From a virus, in IMG/VR virus record IMGVR_UViG_3300020027_000034, positions 1-21,585 of that record: a stretch of DNA of 21,585 bases; one strand, 5' to 3'. The stretch's first letter is position 1, and every line of letters begins with the position of its first letter. A program made the translations under genes and the position numbers. The notes under the pieces were generated by a model. That model searched no databases, was not told where the DNA came from, and worked only from the letters and a program-made list of their open reading frames with translations. Below, one piece after another: positions 1 to 7,044 of this stretch.

Positions 1-122
1 CTTCTTCAGTGGCCAACAGTCGTAGTTTCGCACCTGTTATTAACGTGACGGTTCAAGGCGGTGGCGATGGGACCGCTACCGCTAACGCCATCGTCCGCCG
101 GCTTCTATCGGTAGGGGTATAG
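1..122 (+). CDS. C-terminal end of a probable tape measure protein (partial)
   Basis: An open frame enters from the left edge and ends at TAG 120-122, giving about 39 residues. They include VINVTVQGGGDG and end in a basic helix AIVRRLLSVGV. A beta segment of the type INVTVQG followed by a short AIVRRL-like helix is a common ending of siphophage tape measure proteins, which set tail length and occupy the tail lumen. The next gene, a Dit-like minor tail protein, starts directly after the stop (TAG ATG), which is the expected order. Only the tail of the protein is visible, so the name rests mainly on position and this short motif. Confidence 0.6.
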   Translation, partial: SSVANSRSFAPVINVTVQGGGDGTATANAIVRRLLSVGV

Positions 123-1499
123 ATGTTTACAGGATGGCTCTCATATGCGGGCGTGGAGATCGTCAACGAAGCGCGACTGTTCGCTTACACCCGAAGCTTG
201 GGGATTCCCGGTTCGCAGTGCGAGGACTGCCCAACGCTGATCACAGCTTTTGAGCATGAGCCTTACACCACCCCGGAAGCCGATAATGCTCCTTGGTATG
301 ACGCTGACATCCCAGAATCGGGTCAGGTCGCCGGGTTTTATATTCGTGCTTTGGACGGCTTGGGTGATACAGCTACGCGCCGTGTCGATGAACTGACACG
401 TAACGGGGCGATTGTTGGTTCCAGGCGCAGGTCTTCACGGCAGCTGAATATCACTGTTCAGGCCGTTGCTGCTTCGGATTGCGCTTTGAGTTATGCGATG
501 GGCTGGTTGGCTCGTGTCCTTCGTGGAGCGGACTGCTCACCTGTCGCTCAGTCTTTCGGTTCCTCCGGCGTGGGTTGCGCCTCTGAAACGCTTTGTATGC
601 TTACTTGTTGCCCGTTGACACCGGAAGACATCCCGAAGTATTTGACGTCCCTGCATCGTGTTGGTGTCACGCAAGGCCCCAATGTGGTCAGCCAGTCCCA
701 CGAGTCGACGTTTGATGTGGGCGACGAGTGTGGGCTGGTTATCTGCGACGCGGAAATAACGTTCACGGCGGGTGACCCTGGCTGGTACAGCCCACTCGTC
801 AACATTATTGATACTCCACTAGCACCGTTTTATGTTGGCACAACTGATCCGTTTAATGCCTATGACATCACCGAACCCTGCAACCCGCTGGCAAGTAACG
901 CCAACGCCGTGGTGTGTTCACCGATCGTCCCTTCCGGGTGCGGCACGTCGGTTGTTCCATCCCCACAGGTCCTGCCTATACCGTGCCTGGGCATACCTGA
1001 TCCGAGAACCACATACACGCAATACAACTTTTATTCCATCCCCATCGACACGTCCGGTATCAGCCAGTGGCTGGACCTGGTACCTCGCCTCATCTACCGG
1101 CCCGGGTTTCTGTCCCCCACGGGGGATTTCGCGAGCCCGCAGGACATCGCAAACTTCGAAGGCCCCATCGCTTTCCAGCTGCGGCGTGTCACCCCAGGTA
1201 ACCCGTGTGGTGAAGAATCCGATCCGTGTGATGTGTGCCTGGAACTGTTCGCTCCGTTGTGGCCGCGGTCCACGGAGGGCGTCGCGGACTGGATTGAGCG
1301 GAAACTGTTCCGTATGGAAGCGAACGGTACCGGGCTGTGCCCCCTACCGGTGTACACGCGGGGCTTGGCTCCATTCAACTGGCCAACTCTGGTTTGCGGG
1401 TCAGAAATGTGCCTGGACATTTACATCACCACAGACAGCGATGCACGTACCGGCAGCGTTAGGCTAGATGTGATGCGTCGCCAGGACGCCCAATGCTAA
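123..1499 (+). CDS. Minor tail protein, Dit-like (distal tail) family
   Basis: This is a 458-residue protein starting immediately after the tape-measure stop. Residues about 70-140 contain GFYIRALDGLGDT, then RRVDELTRNGAIVGSRRRSSRQL, and end in ALSYAMGWLARVLRG. That layout (strand, conserved turn, long basic beta hairpin, helix before a W..LL/VLRG segment) is what I recall of the first minor tail protein of many actinophages, which occupies the distal-tail position and connects the tube to the tip. The central part is rich in cysteine and proline. It is presumably translated together with the tape measure and the 377-residue tail protein 10 nt downstream. Dit-like assignment is by family resemblance and gene order; the minor tail protein call is more certain. 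Confidence 0.8.
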   Translation: MFTGWLSYAGVEIVNEARLFAYTRSLGIPGSQCEDCPTLITAFEHEPYTTPEADNAPWYDADIPESGQVAGFYIRALDGLGDTATRRVDELTRNGAIVGSRRRSSRQLNITVQAVAASDCALSYAMGWLARVLRGADCSPVAQSFGSSGVGCASETLCMLTCCPLTPEDIPKYLTSLHRVGVTQGPNVVSQSHESTFDVGDECGLVICDAEITFTAGDPGWYSPLVNIIDTPLAPFYVGTTDPFNAYDITEPCNPLASNANAVVCSPIVPSGCGTSVVPSPQVLPIPCLGIPDPRTTYTQYNFYSIPIDTSGISQWLDLVPRLIYRPGFLSPTGDFASPQDIANFEGPIAFQLRRVTPGNPCGEESDPCDVCLELFAPLWPRSTEGVADWIERKLFRMEANGTGLCPLPVYTRGLAPFNWPTLVCGSEMCLDIYITTDSDARTGSVRLDVMRRQDAQC

Positions 1500-1509
1500 G
1501 GGGACAGTC

Positions 1510-2643
1510 ATGGCAATAGGCTGCGCAGAAAACTATTCGGTGTTGATAGCTCGGCAAGGCGGCGAAGGAACTGGGCACGGGGCAACACCCGTTGTTGTCG
1601 GCGAAGTCATCGAGATCACGTCTTTGGAGTTCAACCGCATACTGTCCGGCACATCAACCGCGACCCTCCAATTTACGCGTTGCCCCACTAACTGCGGGTT
1701 CATGTCCACCCCAGTGAAACCGTGGGCGTATGAAATGTGGATTTACCGGGATGGACTACTCGCCTGGTGCGGGCCCATCGTCCTTAAACGGGAAAGCCGC
1801 AACTCGGAAACGTTTGAGCTGACCGCATGGGACATCACCGGCTGGACCACTAGGCGACGCGTCGGTATCGACTACACCCTCACCAACAACGCCACTAGCA
1901 TCGCCATAAACCTCGCGCAAGTGTTCTTCGACGGAACAAGTTCACGACCCGACCCCGGGTTTTTGGACTACGTAAACTTTTTGGGCTTCGCGTCGACGAC
2001 GATAACTGTCGAGTACGACGGATTTCAGTACACAGTAGCCCAAAAATGGGTTGATTTGGTTAACGCCGGGTTCAGCTACACCACCATGGGGCGGTACACA
2101 AATGTGTGGGGCGAAACGGCACCCAACATAGATGCGCCCTACGTTCTTGACGCGACGGGAATCATCGGAGAAATGGAGCTGGTGGAAGACGGAACCGACT
2201 TCGGGACCCGCGTGGTAGCCATGGGGGAAGGTGTCAGGTTTTCTGTAGGTCCGGGACCAACCGATCTTGACTACTACGGCGTAGTTGACTGGCCGACAGT
2301 CAGATACCCGGGGATAAGCGATACCCCACAAATTCAGGCTTTGGGCCTATCCCTCTACTTTGAGAGACGGGACCTGTCCCCCACGCTCGTTATCCCATCC
2401 GGTTCGTCGCTGGCAGCCGACACCGAAATTCAGACAAGCGGCTACACCGTCGACTACGCCACACAAATAGCCCTCCCCGAACTGATGTGCGGGCTGCGCT
2501 ACGACGTGCAAGTTCCAGAGGAGCAGTTCTGCTCATCCGGGCTCTACCCGATGCGGCTAAACGAAGTGAAAGTTACTTGGACACCAGACGAACAAGAAAA
2601 GATCGCCACCACATTCGGCACCCTCGGTATAACACCCGAATAG
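1510..2643 (+). CDS. Minor tail protein, baseplate-hub / Gp37-like family
   Basis: This 377-residue protein has an N-terminal half with the signatures of the phage tail hub family often annotated as Gp37-like. These are an opening beta domain with FNRILSGTSTATLQF, then WIYRDGLLAWCGPIV, and a segment ELTAWDITGWTTRRRVG. The latter matches the family pattern of an aspartate-rich strand followed by W..RR. Such proteins form the hub or upper tip beneath the tape measure and Dit. It follows the Dit-like gene with a 10-nt gap and precedes a 67-residue protein with a good ribosome site (GGAGG before ATG 2653). No peptidoglycan hydrolase motif is obvious. The tail hub call is confident at the level of minor tail protein. 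Confidence 0.8.
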   Translation: MAIGCAENYSVLIARQGGEGTGHGATPVVVGEVIEITSLEFNRILSGTSTATLQFTRCPTNCGFMSTPVKPWAYEMWIYRDGLLAWCGPIVLKRESRNSETFELTAWDITGWTTRRRVGIDYTLTNNATSIAINLAQVFFDGTSSRPDPGFLDYVNFLGFASTTITVEYDGFQYTVAQKWVDLVNAGFSYTTMGRYTNVWGETAPNIDAPYVLDATGIIGEMELVEDGTDFGTRVVAMGEGVRFSVGPGPTDLDYYGVVDWPTVRYPGISDTPQIQALGLSLYFERRDLSPTLVIPSGSSLAADTEIQTSGYTVDYATQIALPELMCGLRYDVQVPEEQFCSSGLYPMRLNEVKVTWTPDEQEKIATTFGTLGITPE

Positions 2644-2652
2644 GAGGAAGAA

Positions 2653-2856
2653 ATGGCGCTACCCATCGACGGGATAGAAGCTTTGGTACGAGAAGTGATC
2701 AACCTTCGCACCGAAGTCGAAGCCCTCAAAAACGAACAAGGACGAAGCCTGTCCTTCGGGACCTCTTACCGACTTCAGGTAGTCGGCACGGGTGTCGGTG
2801 CCGTAGTGCAGGCAGTACGGATCGCTGACGGAAACACCGTCCAGATAGCACCATAG
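2653..2856 (+). CDS. Small coiled-coil tail-region protein, unknown role
   Basis: A 67-residue protein starts at ATG 2653 behind a clear ribosome site (TAGGAGGAAGAA). Residues about 6-30 form a heptad-like helix (ALVREVINLRTEVEALKNEQ). The rest is a short beta-rich part ending VRIADGNTVQIAP. Small coiled-coil proteins between the hub and the tip fibres are common in actinophages and may act as a trimerisation or attachment piece for the following surface proteins; that role is inferred from position only. The next gene starts 8 nt downstream. No enzyme motif is present. Confidence 0.7.
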   Translation: MALPIDGIEALVREVINLRTEVEALKNEQGRSLSFGTSYRLQVVGTGVGAVVQAVRIADGNTVQIAP

Positions 2857-2864
2857 GAGACAAC

Positions 2865-3419
2865 ATGCCTGTATGCGGATGCGGAGATCAGCAAGGGGGA
2901 GGCCCACCCACGCTGATCGGCGGCGATTTCGGGATCATAGTTTCGGGGACGTTCGATGACACCATCGTTTCGGCTTCCGGGGCTATGGCGTGGCGCCCTC
3001 TAGCTCTAGGAGCAGCGACTGGGCAGGCGCAACTCGTAAACTTCACATTGGGCAACGGCACCTATTCGGGACGGTTCCTGCGCGACGGGTACAACGTGGA
3101 CCTGATTATGAGTTTTCGGTTCGGTACCACATCGACGTGGGCCGCCACCCAGTTTGAGGTGAATGTGCCATGGAATCCGGTACTCAACGCCGGGATCATC
3201 GTAAACCATGACGTTCTAGGGCAATGGTCTGTTTTTGACAGTTCCACCACGAACTGGTGGCGGGGGTCGGTCATTGTCACGGCGGGCGGGAACCTTGCCT
3301 TCCGCACCGGAGATGATCTGGCAGGAACTAACACGACCATGCTGCAAGGCCAGCCCATCACGTTTGCGTCTGGCGATGAATTGAACTTCATTGTCCGCTA
3401 CCAATCCATCACCAACTAA
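2865..3419 (+). CDS. Tail-tip/surface protein, first of two tandem paralogues
   Basis: The protein has 184 residues and starts at ATG 2865 behind GGAGA. It begins with a cysteine cluster (MPVCGCGDQQGGG) and then a beta-rich domain. From NFTLGNGTY onward it aligns along its whole length with the next gene: the shared blocks are NFTLGNG, F/L-RFGTTST, a tryptophan-rich middle, R-GDD-AGTN, LQG-P-TF and DEL. The two are tandem duplicates. The all-beta, low-charge composition and position at the end of the tail module suggest a virion surface or receptor-contact protein, but no known receptor-binding family was recognised. Confidence 0.7.
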   Translation: MPVCGCGDQQGGGPPTLIGGDFGIIVSGTFDDTIVSASGAMAWRPLALGAATGQAQLVNFTLGNGTYSGRFLRDGYNVDLIMSFRFGTTSTWAATQFEVNVPWNPVLNAGIIVNHDVLGQWSVFDSSTTNWWRGSVIVTAGGNLAFRTGDDLAGTNTTMLQGQPITFASGDELNFIVRYQSITN

Positions 3420-3429
3420 GGAGTTCATC

Positions 3430-3957
3430 ATGGCTGAGCCGTGCTTGTGTGGCCAGGCAACTGCGGAACCGGTGTGCACGGTCACTGCGGGCGCTGGCAT
3501 CAACGTGATCGGGAACGTTCTAGCCGCGCATTCTGCTTTGCCGTGGGTGTCTTACGTTCCAGCTACCACAAACTTCACTTTGGGGAACGGGTTGAATGAT
3601 TCCCGCTATTTGCTGAACGGTAAAACGTTGGATGTCCTGATCGCGTTCCGGTTCGGTACGACGTCGACGTACACATCAACGCAGTGGCGTATCGGGTTGC
3701 CGCCCGGCCTTGTTCCGTTTTTCGGAACGAACACCATCGCGCAAAACCACGTCTTTGGTTTGGCTTCGATGCGAGACGTGTCCGCTGCTTCCCCGTGGTT
3801 CAGTGGGGAAGTGATCCTGACGAACAACGCGAACCCGTTGAGTGTCCGTGTCGGTGACGACTCGGCTGGCACGAATGGTTTGTTGTGGCAGGGGGTCCCG
3901 TTCACGTTCACCACTTCCGATGAACTTGTGATGAAAGCAAGATTTGAAATAGTGTAG
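3430..3957 (+). CDS. Tail-tip/surface protein, second tandem paralogue
   Basis: ATG 3430 is chosen because AAGGAG lies 6 nt upstream, overlapping the previous stop; an earlier start at 3391 lies inside the upstream gene. The 175-residue product starts MAEPCLCGQ, again with paired cysteines, and repeats the upstream gene's domain: NFTLGNGLNDSRYLL, AFRFGTTSTY, VRVGDDSAGTN, LLWQGVPFTF, DEL. Codon third positions are richer in G and T than those of its neighbour, so the pair has diverged in base usage. It is the last gene of the tail module, followed by a bidirectional terminator. Confidence 0.7.
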   Translation: MAEPCLCGQATAEPVCTVTAGAGINVIGNVLAAHSALPWVSYVPATTNFTLGNGLNDSRYLLNGKTLDVLIAFRFGTTSTYTSTQWRIGLPPGLVPFFGTNTIAQNHVFGLASMRDVSAASPWFSGEVILTNNANPLSVRVGDDSAGTNGLLWQGVPFTFTTSDELVMKARFEIV

Positions 3958-3965
3958 ACATGCTA

Positions 3966-4014
3966 AAGGGCCTCCGACCTAGGGAAACGTTCTCAGGTCA
4001 ACGTGGAGGCCCTT
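3966..4014. terminator. Bidirectional transcription terminator between convergent operons
   Basis: A 10-bp stem, AAGGGCCTCC (3966-3975) with GGAGGCCCTT (4005-4014), is extended inward by GACCT/AGGTC (3976-3980 with 3995-3999) across a one-sided AACGT bulge. AAAA follows on the plus strand and TTTA on the minus strand. It sits between the plus-strand tail module and the minus-strand recombination operon and probably stops both. Confidence 0.75.
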
Positions 4015-4033
4015 AAAAGCGTTCGGGGTACTG

Positions 4034-4435
4034 CTAGCTACCAACCCTTTCAGACGCGAACACCCATCCTTCATCTTCTTTCTTCTTTTTGGGTTTAGGA
4101 CCAGGCTTTTTCCTAGGCGACTCGTACCCGTCCCGCAACGAAACCTGCTTGGGGCCGAGTACGGACACAATGTGGTCCATGTCCCGAGGACGCCAGATCA
4201 CAGCCTCCAAACCCAGGTTCGTCAACGCATCAATCCACACTTTCTGGGCTGGGCGGATTCGTCCCGTTTCTGTTTTCAGCTCAACGAAGATGATGCGTTT
4301 GCGTTCTTCGTTCACGAAAACTTCGTCTGGCCAACCAGCATCAGAAAACTTTGAATTATGTGTGTGATATTGCAGCGTCCACCCGTACATGCGCGCAACT
4401 TGCCGGACTTGTTGCCGAAACGCTTCCTCCTTCAT
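4034..4435 (-). CDS. VRR-NUC domain nuclease
   Basis: This 133-residue protein has a compact PD-(D/E)XK fold signature: SDAGWPDEVFV (acidic residue D37), IIFVELKTETG (E52 and K54), RPAQKVWIDAL (Q64) and EAVIWRP. This is the VRR-NUC family, whose stand-alone phage members are thought to act as Holliday-junction or branched-DNA nucleases. The C-terminus adds a basic AT-hook-like stretch (RKKPGPKPKKKK, residues about 108-119) likely to bind DNA. It is the last gene of the recombination operon and its ATG overlaps the previous stop (ATGA), so the two are translationally coupled. It likely works with the YqaJ exonuclease and the Rad52-like protein. Confidence 0.88.
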   Translation of the reverse strand: MKEEAFRQQVRQVARMYGWTLQYHTHNSKFSDAGWPDEVFVNEERKRIIFVELKTETGRIRPAQKVWIDALTNLGLEAVIWRPRDMDHIVSVLGPKQVSLRDGYESPRKKPGPKPKKKKEDEGWVFASERVGS

Positions 4436-4686
4436 TGCTTATCCCCATATCCGTAGTCTGCCCACATGTCATCTATTTGCATGTAGTACTGTCTGCCGAC
4501 GTCATCGAAGTCGACATATTCGAACGCTTCGACAGTGCCGTTCAGGCGACGTATCTGCCGCTTCATGCCAACAAGTACCTTGGGCGACATTCCGACAGTT
4601 TTGTGGATTATCTTTTGTAGCGCCGCGGAGGAGATCAGGCACACGTCGTTCATGATCGCGTTAGGTATTTTCACCGAGTCCTTCAC
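4432..4686 (-). CDS. Small protein of the recombination operon, unknown
   Basis: I chose GTG at 4686-4684, preceded by TTAGGAG six bases upstream and just after the stop of the previous gene (4695). Longer versions would run through that gene. The product has 84 residues, with no clear family: a basic middle (VGMKRQIRRLNG) followed by an acidic, aromatic C-terminus (DFDDVGRQYYMQIDDMW). It ends in ATGA overlap with the VRR-NUC gene. Its place between two nuclease genes suggests a role in recombination or replication, but that is inference from context only. Confidence 0.65.
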   Translation of the reverse strand: MKDSVKIPNAIMNDVCLISSAALQKIIHKTVGMSPKVLVGMKRQIRRLNGTVEAFEYVDFDDVGRQYYMQIDDMWADYGYGDKQ

Positions 4687-4694
4687 GTCTGCTC

Positions 4695-4907
4695 CTAACC
4701 AACGATTTTCAGGTTGTAATGACGGGCCGTGCACTCCCAAAACATTTCCGGGATATCCGTGAGGTGATGCATGCCCTCCGGCATCCACGACGAATTCAGC
4801 TCTTCTACTAGCTCCATGCGTTCCAGATGAAAATGTTCCCGGTCAATGGCCGGTAGGTCCCCGGTCCACAGGTCCTTCAATTCTTTTGTCGCGATCTTGG
4901 TAAACAT
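4695..4907 (-). CDS. Small acidic protein of the recombination operon, unknown
   Basis: A 70-residue protein starts at ATG 4907 with a strong ribosome site (GAGGAG, 7 nt spacing) that overlaps the stop of the YqaJ gene. It is largely helical and acidic in the middle (REHFHLERMELVEELNSSW), with histidines and one cysteine toward the end (EMFWECTARHYNLKIV). No family was recognised. It lies 12 nt downstream of YqaJ and 8 nt upstream of the GTG-started gene, in one operon. It might be a partner or modulator of the exonuclease, but the sequence alone does not show this. Confidence 0.65.
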   Translation of the reverse strand: MFTKIATKELKDLWTGDLPAIDREHFHLERMELVEELNSSWMPEGMHHLTDIPEMFWECTARHYNLKIVG

Positions 4908-4919
4908 GGTTGTTCTCCT

Positions 4920-5561
4920 CTATTGCATGCTGGTAACAGTTTTTTCTACGAGCATCTCCCAATGCGGAGGCATGTCTTCATACGACCAAAACATTTCGAT
5001 TACCTCCAAAACGTTTTTGCAAAACTCTTCCCTGTATTCGATGTCCCACGTTTTAACTGGTGCACCACCTATCCGGGCTGCCACATATGCTTCTTGTGTT
5101 TGCATGACGGCCATCTGTGTGTGCACTTGCGCTAGAACGTGTGCTGGCGGCCCGTATCGCCATAGATATCCAGATCGGATGCCTACTACCTTGGCCTCGA
5201 TAAGGGCCGGAAGGGTCCCCCAAACCTGCTCAGGTTGGCGGTTCGTCACGACTGCGTCAGGTGAAACCATCAGCCCATCCATCGACCAGCAGTACCCGTC
5301 TAGATGCGCAGGAGCCACATCCCCGTACAACTCGTGCATAGCGGCGGTGATAATCAATGGTTCTTCTTGGTGCCCCCACCAGATGGGCGTGTTGATCGAT
5401 CCGTCGGGTTGTGGCCGGCCAGCCCCTCGCTTGACCGCCCACACATCCGCCGGGGTATCCCATGGGCTCACACCCAGCAGCGCACCCACATCAGATGCCC
5501 CTAGACGCGTTTTGCGGAGCTCATGCCACTCGGGGCTGTACGTGCGAACTGGGGGCTCCAT
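4920..5561 (-). CDS. YqaJ-family recombination exonuclease
   Basis: This 213-residue protein is a lambda-exonuclease-like (YqaJ) 5'-3' exonuclease. Visible motifs, numbered from the ATG at 5561, are RLGASDVGALLG (19-30), WWGHQEEP (61-68), SPDAVV with D102, LIEAKVV with E122 and K124, and QVHTQMAVM (145-153), the usual order of catalytic residues. It would resect double-stranded ends to give single strands for the Rad52-like annealing protein encoded at 5960-6748, a two-component recombination system. The ATG at 5561 is preferred over the open frame back to 5648 because it has AGGAG at good spacing and starts just before the conserved W-H-R segment. Confidence 0.9.
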   Translation of the reverse strand: MEPPVRTYSPEWHELRKTRLGASDVGALLGVSPWDTPADVWAVKRGAGRPQPDGSINTPIWWGHQEEPLIITAAMHELYGDVAPAHLDGYCWSMDGLMVSPDAVVTNRQPEQVWGTLPALIEAKVVGIRSGYLWRYGPPAHVLAQVHTQMAVMQTQEAYVAARIGGAPVKTWDIEYREEFCKNVLEVIEMFWSYEDMPPHWEMLVEKTVTSMQ

Positions 5562-5665
5562 GGGTGCTCCTGTAGCTGTTTGTTGATGATGTGCTGCGGG
5601 TATCCGAGTCGGGTGAGGTGGGCGCGGAGTTCTTGTAGCTCGGCCCACTTCTTAGGCTTCGTCAT
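5501..5665 (-). CDS. Possible 54-residue basic protein overlapping the YqaJ start
   Basis: A frame of 54 residues opens at ATG 5665 (GAGGA upstream) inside the end of the 65-residue gene, fills the gap before YqaJ, and ends at TAG 5503-5501 inside YqaJ in another frame. The N-terminal 34 residues, in the non-overlapping part, form a plausible basic helix (MTKPKKWAELQELRAHLTRL). The last 20 residues overlap YqaJ and look like out-of-frame translation. It explains an otherwise empty 90-bp gap within a tight operon. It could instead be a leader reading frame that couples translation into YqaJ, or chance. Confidence 0.4.
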   Translation of the reverse strand: MTKPKKWAELQELRAHLTRLGYPQHIINKQLQEHPWSPQFARTAPSGMSSAKRV

Positions 5666-5849
5666 CGCTGTCCTCGCATTCGTATCGGGCGTCTTCTAGG
5701 ATTTCGCAGGGAAACATTGCCGCGTATTCCCGTCCAGGTTCTAGGTCACAGAATGCGCAGACCTCGATGGTTGTTTCTCGGCTGCCGTCTTCGGTGAAGT
5801 AGTGAGCGTCGATTGGCTGGTGGATTTCTTCTATCTGTTCGAGTGTCAT
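5652..5849 (-). CDS. Small acidic cysteine-containing protein, first gene of operon
   Basis: A 65-residue acidic protein starts at ATG 5849 behind AGGGAG. Four cysteines (C31 and C34 as CAFC, then C48 and C58) could bind one zinc ion, and the C-terminus is strongly acidic (ECEDSDDEA). It is the promoter-proximal gene of the recombination operon, beginning about 27 nt after the -10 box at 5877-5882. No family was recognised. An acidic zinc-binding mini-protein expressed early might contact a host or phage DNA-processing protein, but this is speculation from composition. Confidence 0.65.
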   Translation of the reverse strand: MTLEQIEEIHQPIDAHYFTEDGSRETTIEVCAFCDLEPGREYAAMFPCEILEDARYECEDSDDEA

Positions 5850-5876
5850 GTCTGCTCCCTAGAACGTTGTGACACC

Positions 5877-5906
5877 ACTGTAGCAACGTTGCGGCAATGG
5901 TGTCAA
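5877..5906 (-). promoter_or_regulatory. Promoter of the recombination operon
   Basis: Read on the minus strand, TTGACA (5906-5901) is followed by 18 bp and TACAGT (5882-5877), with the first gene starting at 5849. The same stretch contains TTGCCGCAACGTTGC, which matches the -35 and spacer half of the phage promoter family seen at 6927, 6990, 16067, 18956 and 21234. The 3' TATGGT is missing here. It is either a variant member or a sigma70-like promoter overlapped by the same operator. Confidence 0.6.
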
Positions 5907-5914
5907 GGGTATAG

Positions 5915-5942
5915 AAAAAGCCGGCCCCGAAAAGGAGCCGGC
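5915..5942 (-). terminator. Rho-independent terminator after the Rad52-like gene
   Basis: On the minus strand a 9-bp stem, GCCGGCTCC with GGGGCCGGC (one G-T pair), loops through TTTTC and is followed by TTTTTC. The plus-strand coordinates are 5934-5942 and 5920-5928. It lies 18 nt after the Rad52-like stop and just before the next minus-strand promoter, cleanly separating the two operons. Confidence 0.88.
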
Positions 5943-5959
5943 CCACCCATCCGTCACGT

Positions 5960-6748
5960 CTACGACAAAGAAGCCTTACGTTCCTTCCACACCTCAGTCA
6001 AAATCTTCAACTCATTCATGCTTGGCTTAGGCTCCATCTTCGCTATTTCCTCAGCCACCAACTGCAAATCCGGCAAAGACTCCGCAGCATCCATACGTAT
6101 ACACAGCGCAGACACCGCATCCAGGCTATCTAGCGAGAGCTCATCGACCGGCTTGGGCTTAGCCGGGTTCGACCTAACAGCCGCAGACGGCTGGCGGACC
6201 GTTACAGCAACAGGTTCTTCAGCTACTCTCGCCTCAGTGTCGCCCTCCACGCCCTCCACGGTTTTAACCTGAGGTGTCGCCGGATGAGTCAAAGCCTTAC
6301 CCACCACCGCCTCAGGGCTTCCGTTGTTGTAGAGACTCAGACCAAACTGGTCTCCCAAGTTCATGGCGCAGCGCTTCAAAGACTGACTCAAAGCTGTCTT
6401 CATGGCCATGTCGTGGGCATCGCCAAGCGTGGGAAGCGTCGCGTCGCCTACAGCCCCGTCCTCGAAGAACGTTTCGTATCCGCCATCGACTGCTCTGATA
6501 GTTAGTCGGCTCTGGGCCCGGTATCCGACATACCAGGCGGGACGTTTCGCCTTTGTCTCCGTCTCCTTCTCGAAGATCAAATCGCAACTAATTGTTTCGA
6601 TGGTCCACCCGGTGGGCCCGAAGATGCGGATAAGCCACCTACGGACATCCCAAGCAGCCAGGTGCGCCATGCCCTTGTTGTCGTGCTGAACGCGGCTTGG
6701 GGCTATTGGGGCTAGTAGTTGATCTATTTGGGGTGCAGTGAGTGCCAT
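5960..6748 (-). CDS. Rad52/22-family single-strand annealing protein
   Basis: A 262-residue protein whose first 140 residues carry the Rad52-family annealing core: MAHLAAWDVRRWLIRIFG (27-44), a beta sheet with YRAQSRLTIRAVDG, FEDGAVGDA, and the hallmark DAHDMAMKTALSQSLKRC...NLGDQFGLSLY (about 110-140). Such phage proteins form rings and anneal complementary single strands. The exonuclease partner is encoded in the neighbouring operon. Residues about 150-205 are a low-complexity, proline/alanine/valine-rich linker, and the C-terminus is a separate helical region that may bind host SSB or other partners. It lies 13 nt after the RHH gene, with AGGAG 10 nt before ATG, and ends at a strong terminator. 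Confidence 0.9.
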   Translation of the reverse strand: MALTAPQIDQLLAPIAPSRVQHDNKGMAHLAAWDVRRWLIRIFGPTGWTIETISCDLIFEKETETKAKRPAWYVGYRAQSRLTIRAVDGGYETFFEDGAVGDATLPTLGDAHDMAMKTALSQSLKRCAMNLGDQFGLSLYNNGSPEAVVGKALTHPATPQVKTVEGVEGDTEARVAEEPVAVTVRQPSAAVRSNPAKPKPVDELSLDSLDAVSALCIRMDAAESLPDLQLVAEEIAKMEPKPSMNELKILTEVWKERKASLS

Positions 6749-6761
6749 GAGTGCGGTGCTC

Positions 6762-6920
6762 CTATTTTTTGGCGGCGCGGTCTTGGATGAGCATGCGGAT
6801 CATCGCTGAGCGTGGGACGTGGGCTGCTTGTGCCCATTCGTCGAGTTTGGCGACGTCTGCGGGTCGTAGGGATACGGTCACTTGGAGAAAGTCTTTTGGT
6901 GGGTCCTGTTTGGGGTTCAT
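6762..6920 (-). CDS. Ribbon-helix-helix DNA-binding regulator (leaderless)
   Basis: The 52-residue product has the full ribbon-helix-helix layout: a strand FLQVTVSL (about 11-18), helix A PADVAKLDEWAQ, a turn HVPRS, and helix B AMIRMLIQDRAA. Such proteins bind palindromic or repeated operators as dimers. The start is ATG 6920, seven bases after the -10 box TATGGT (6932-6927), so the transcript would begin at or beside the ATG with no ribosome site, a usual arrangement in actinobacteria. A longer frame to 6947 would run through the promoter and is rejected. It is cotranscribed with the Rad52-like gene and its promoter overlaps repeated AACGTT-type motifs, so it probably represses itself and possibly the whole promoter family. 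Confidence 0.85.
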   Translation of the reverse strand: MNPKQDPPKDFLQVTVSLRPADVAKLDEWAQAAHVPRSAMIRMLIQDRAAKK

Positions 6921-6926
6921 GTAAGA

Positions 6927-6955
6927 ACCATACCATTGCCACACCATTGTGGCAA
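6927..6955 (-). promoter_or_regulatory. Leaderless promoter of RHH-Rad52 operon (family member)
   Basis: On the minus strand TTGCCA (6955-6950), 17 bp, then TATGGT (6932-6927), placing the expected transcription start at the ATG at 6920. The spacer CAATGGTGTGGCAATGG resembles the spacers of the other family members, which suggests a shared operator in addition to the core boxes. Confidence 0.8.
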
Positions 6956-6989
6956 CGTTGGGGGCATGTCATCTGGCACATATACAACG

Positions 6990-7018
6990 TTGCGAGAACG
7001 TTGCCACGGTGCTATGGT
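6990..7018 (+). promoter_or_regulatory. Promoter of the two-gene cassette (family member)
   Basis: TTGCGA (6990-6995), 17 bp, TATGGT (7013-7018), followed 26 bp later by ATG 7045 with AAGGAG. The spacer contains AACGTTGCCACGGTG. It is divergent from the RHH promoter, and the 6950-7018 stretch holds three AACGTT copies (GGCAACGTTG, ACAACGTTGC, GAACGTTGCC), good candidate operator sites for the RHH protein. Confidence 0.78.
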
Positions 7019-7044
7019 GACGTTACCACACCACAAGGAGCGCC

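Noticed and set aside
832-1467. A 211-residue plus-strand frame inside the Dit-like tail gene
   Set aside because: It lies fully inside the 458-residue gene in another frame, has no ribosome site, and its composition (R, W, S, P) is typical of a shifted frame.
4846-5586. A 246-residue plus-strand frame
   Set aside because: It is antisense to the YqaJ exonuclease, which has all family motifs; the product is rich in cysteine and serine with no domain.
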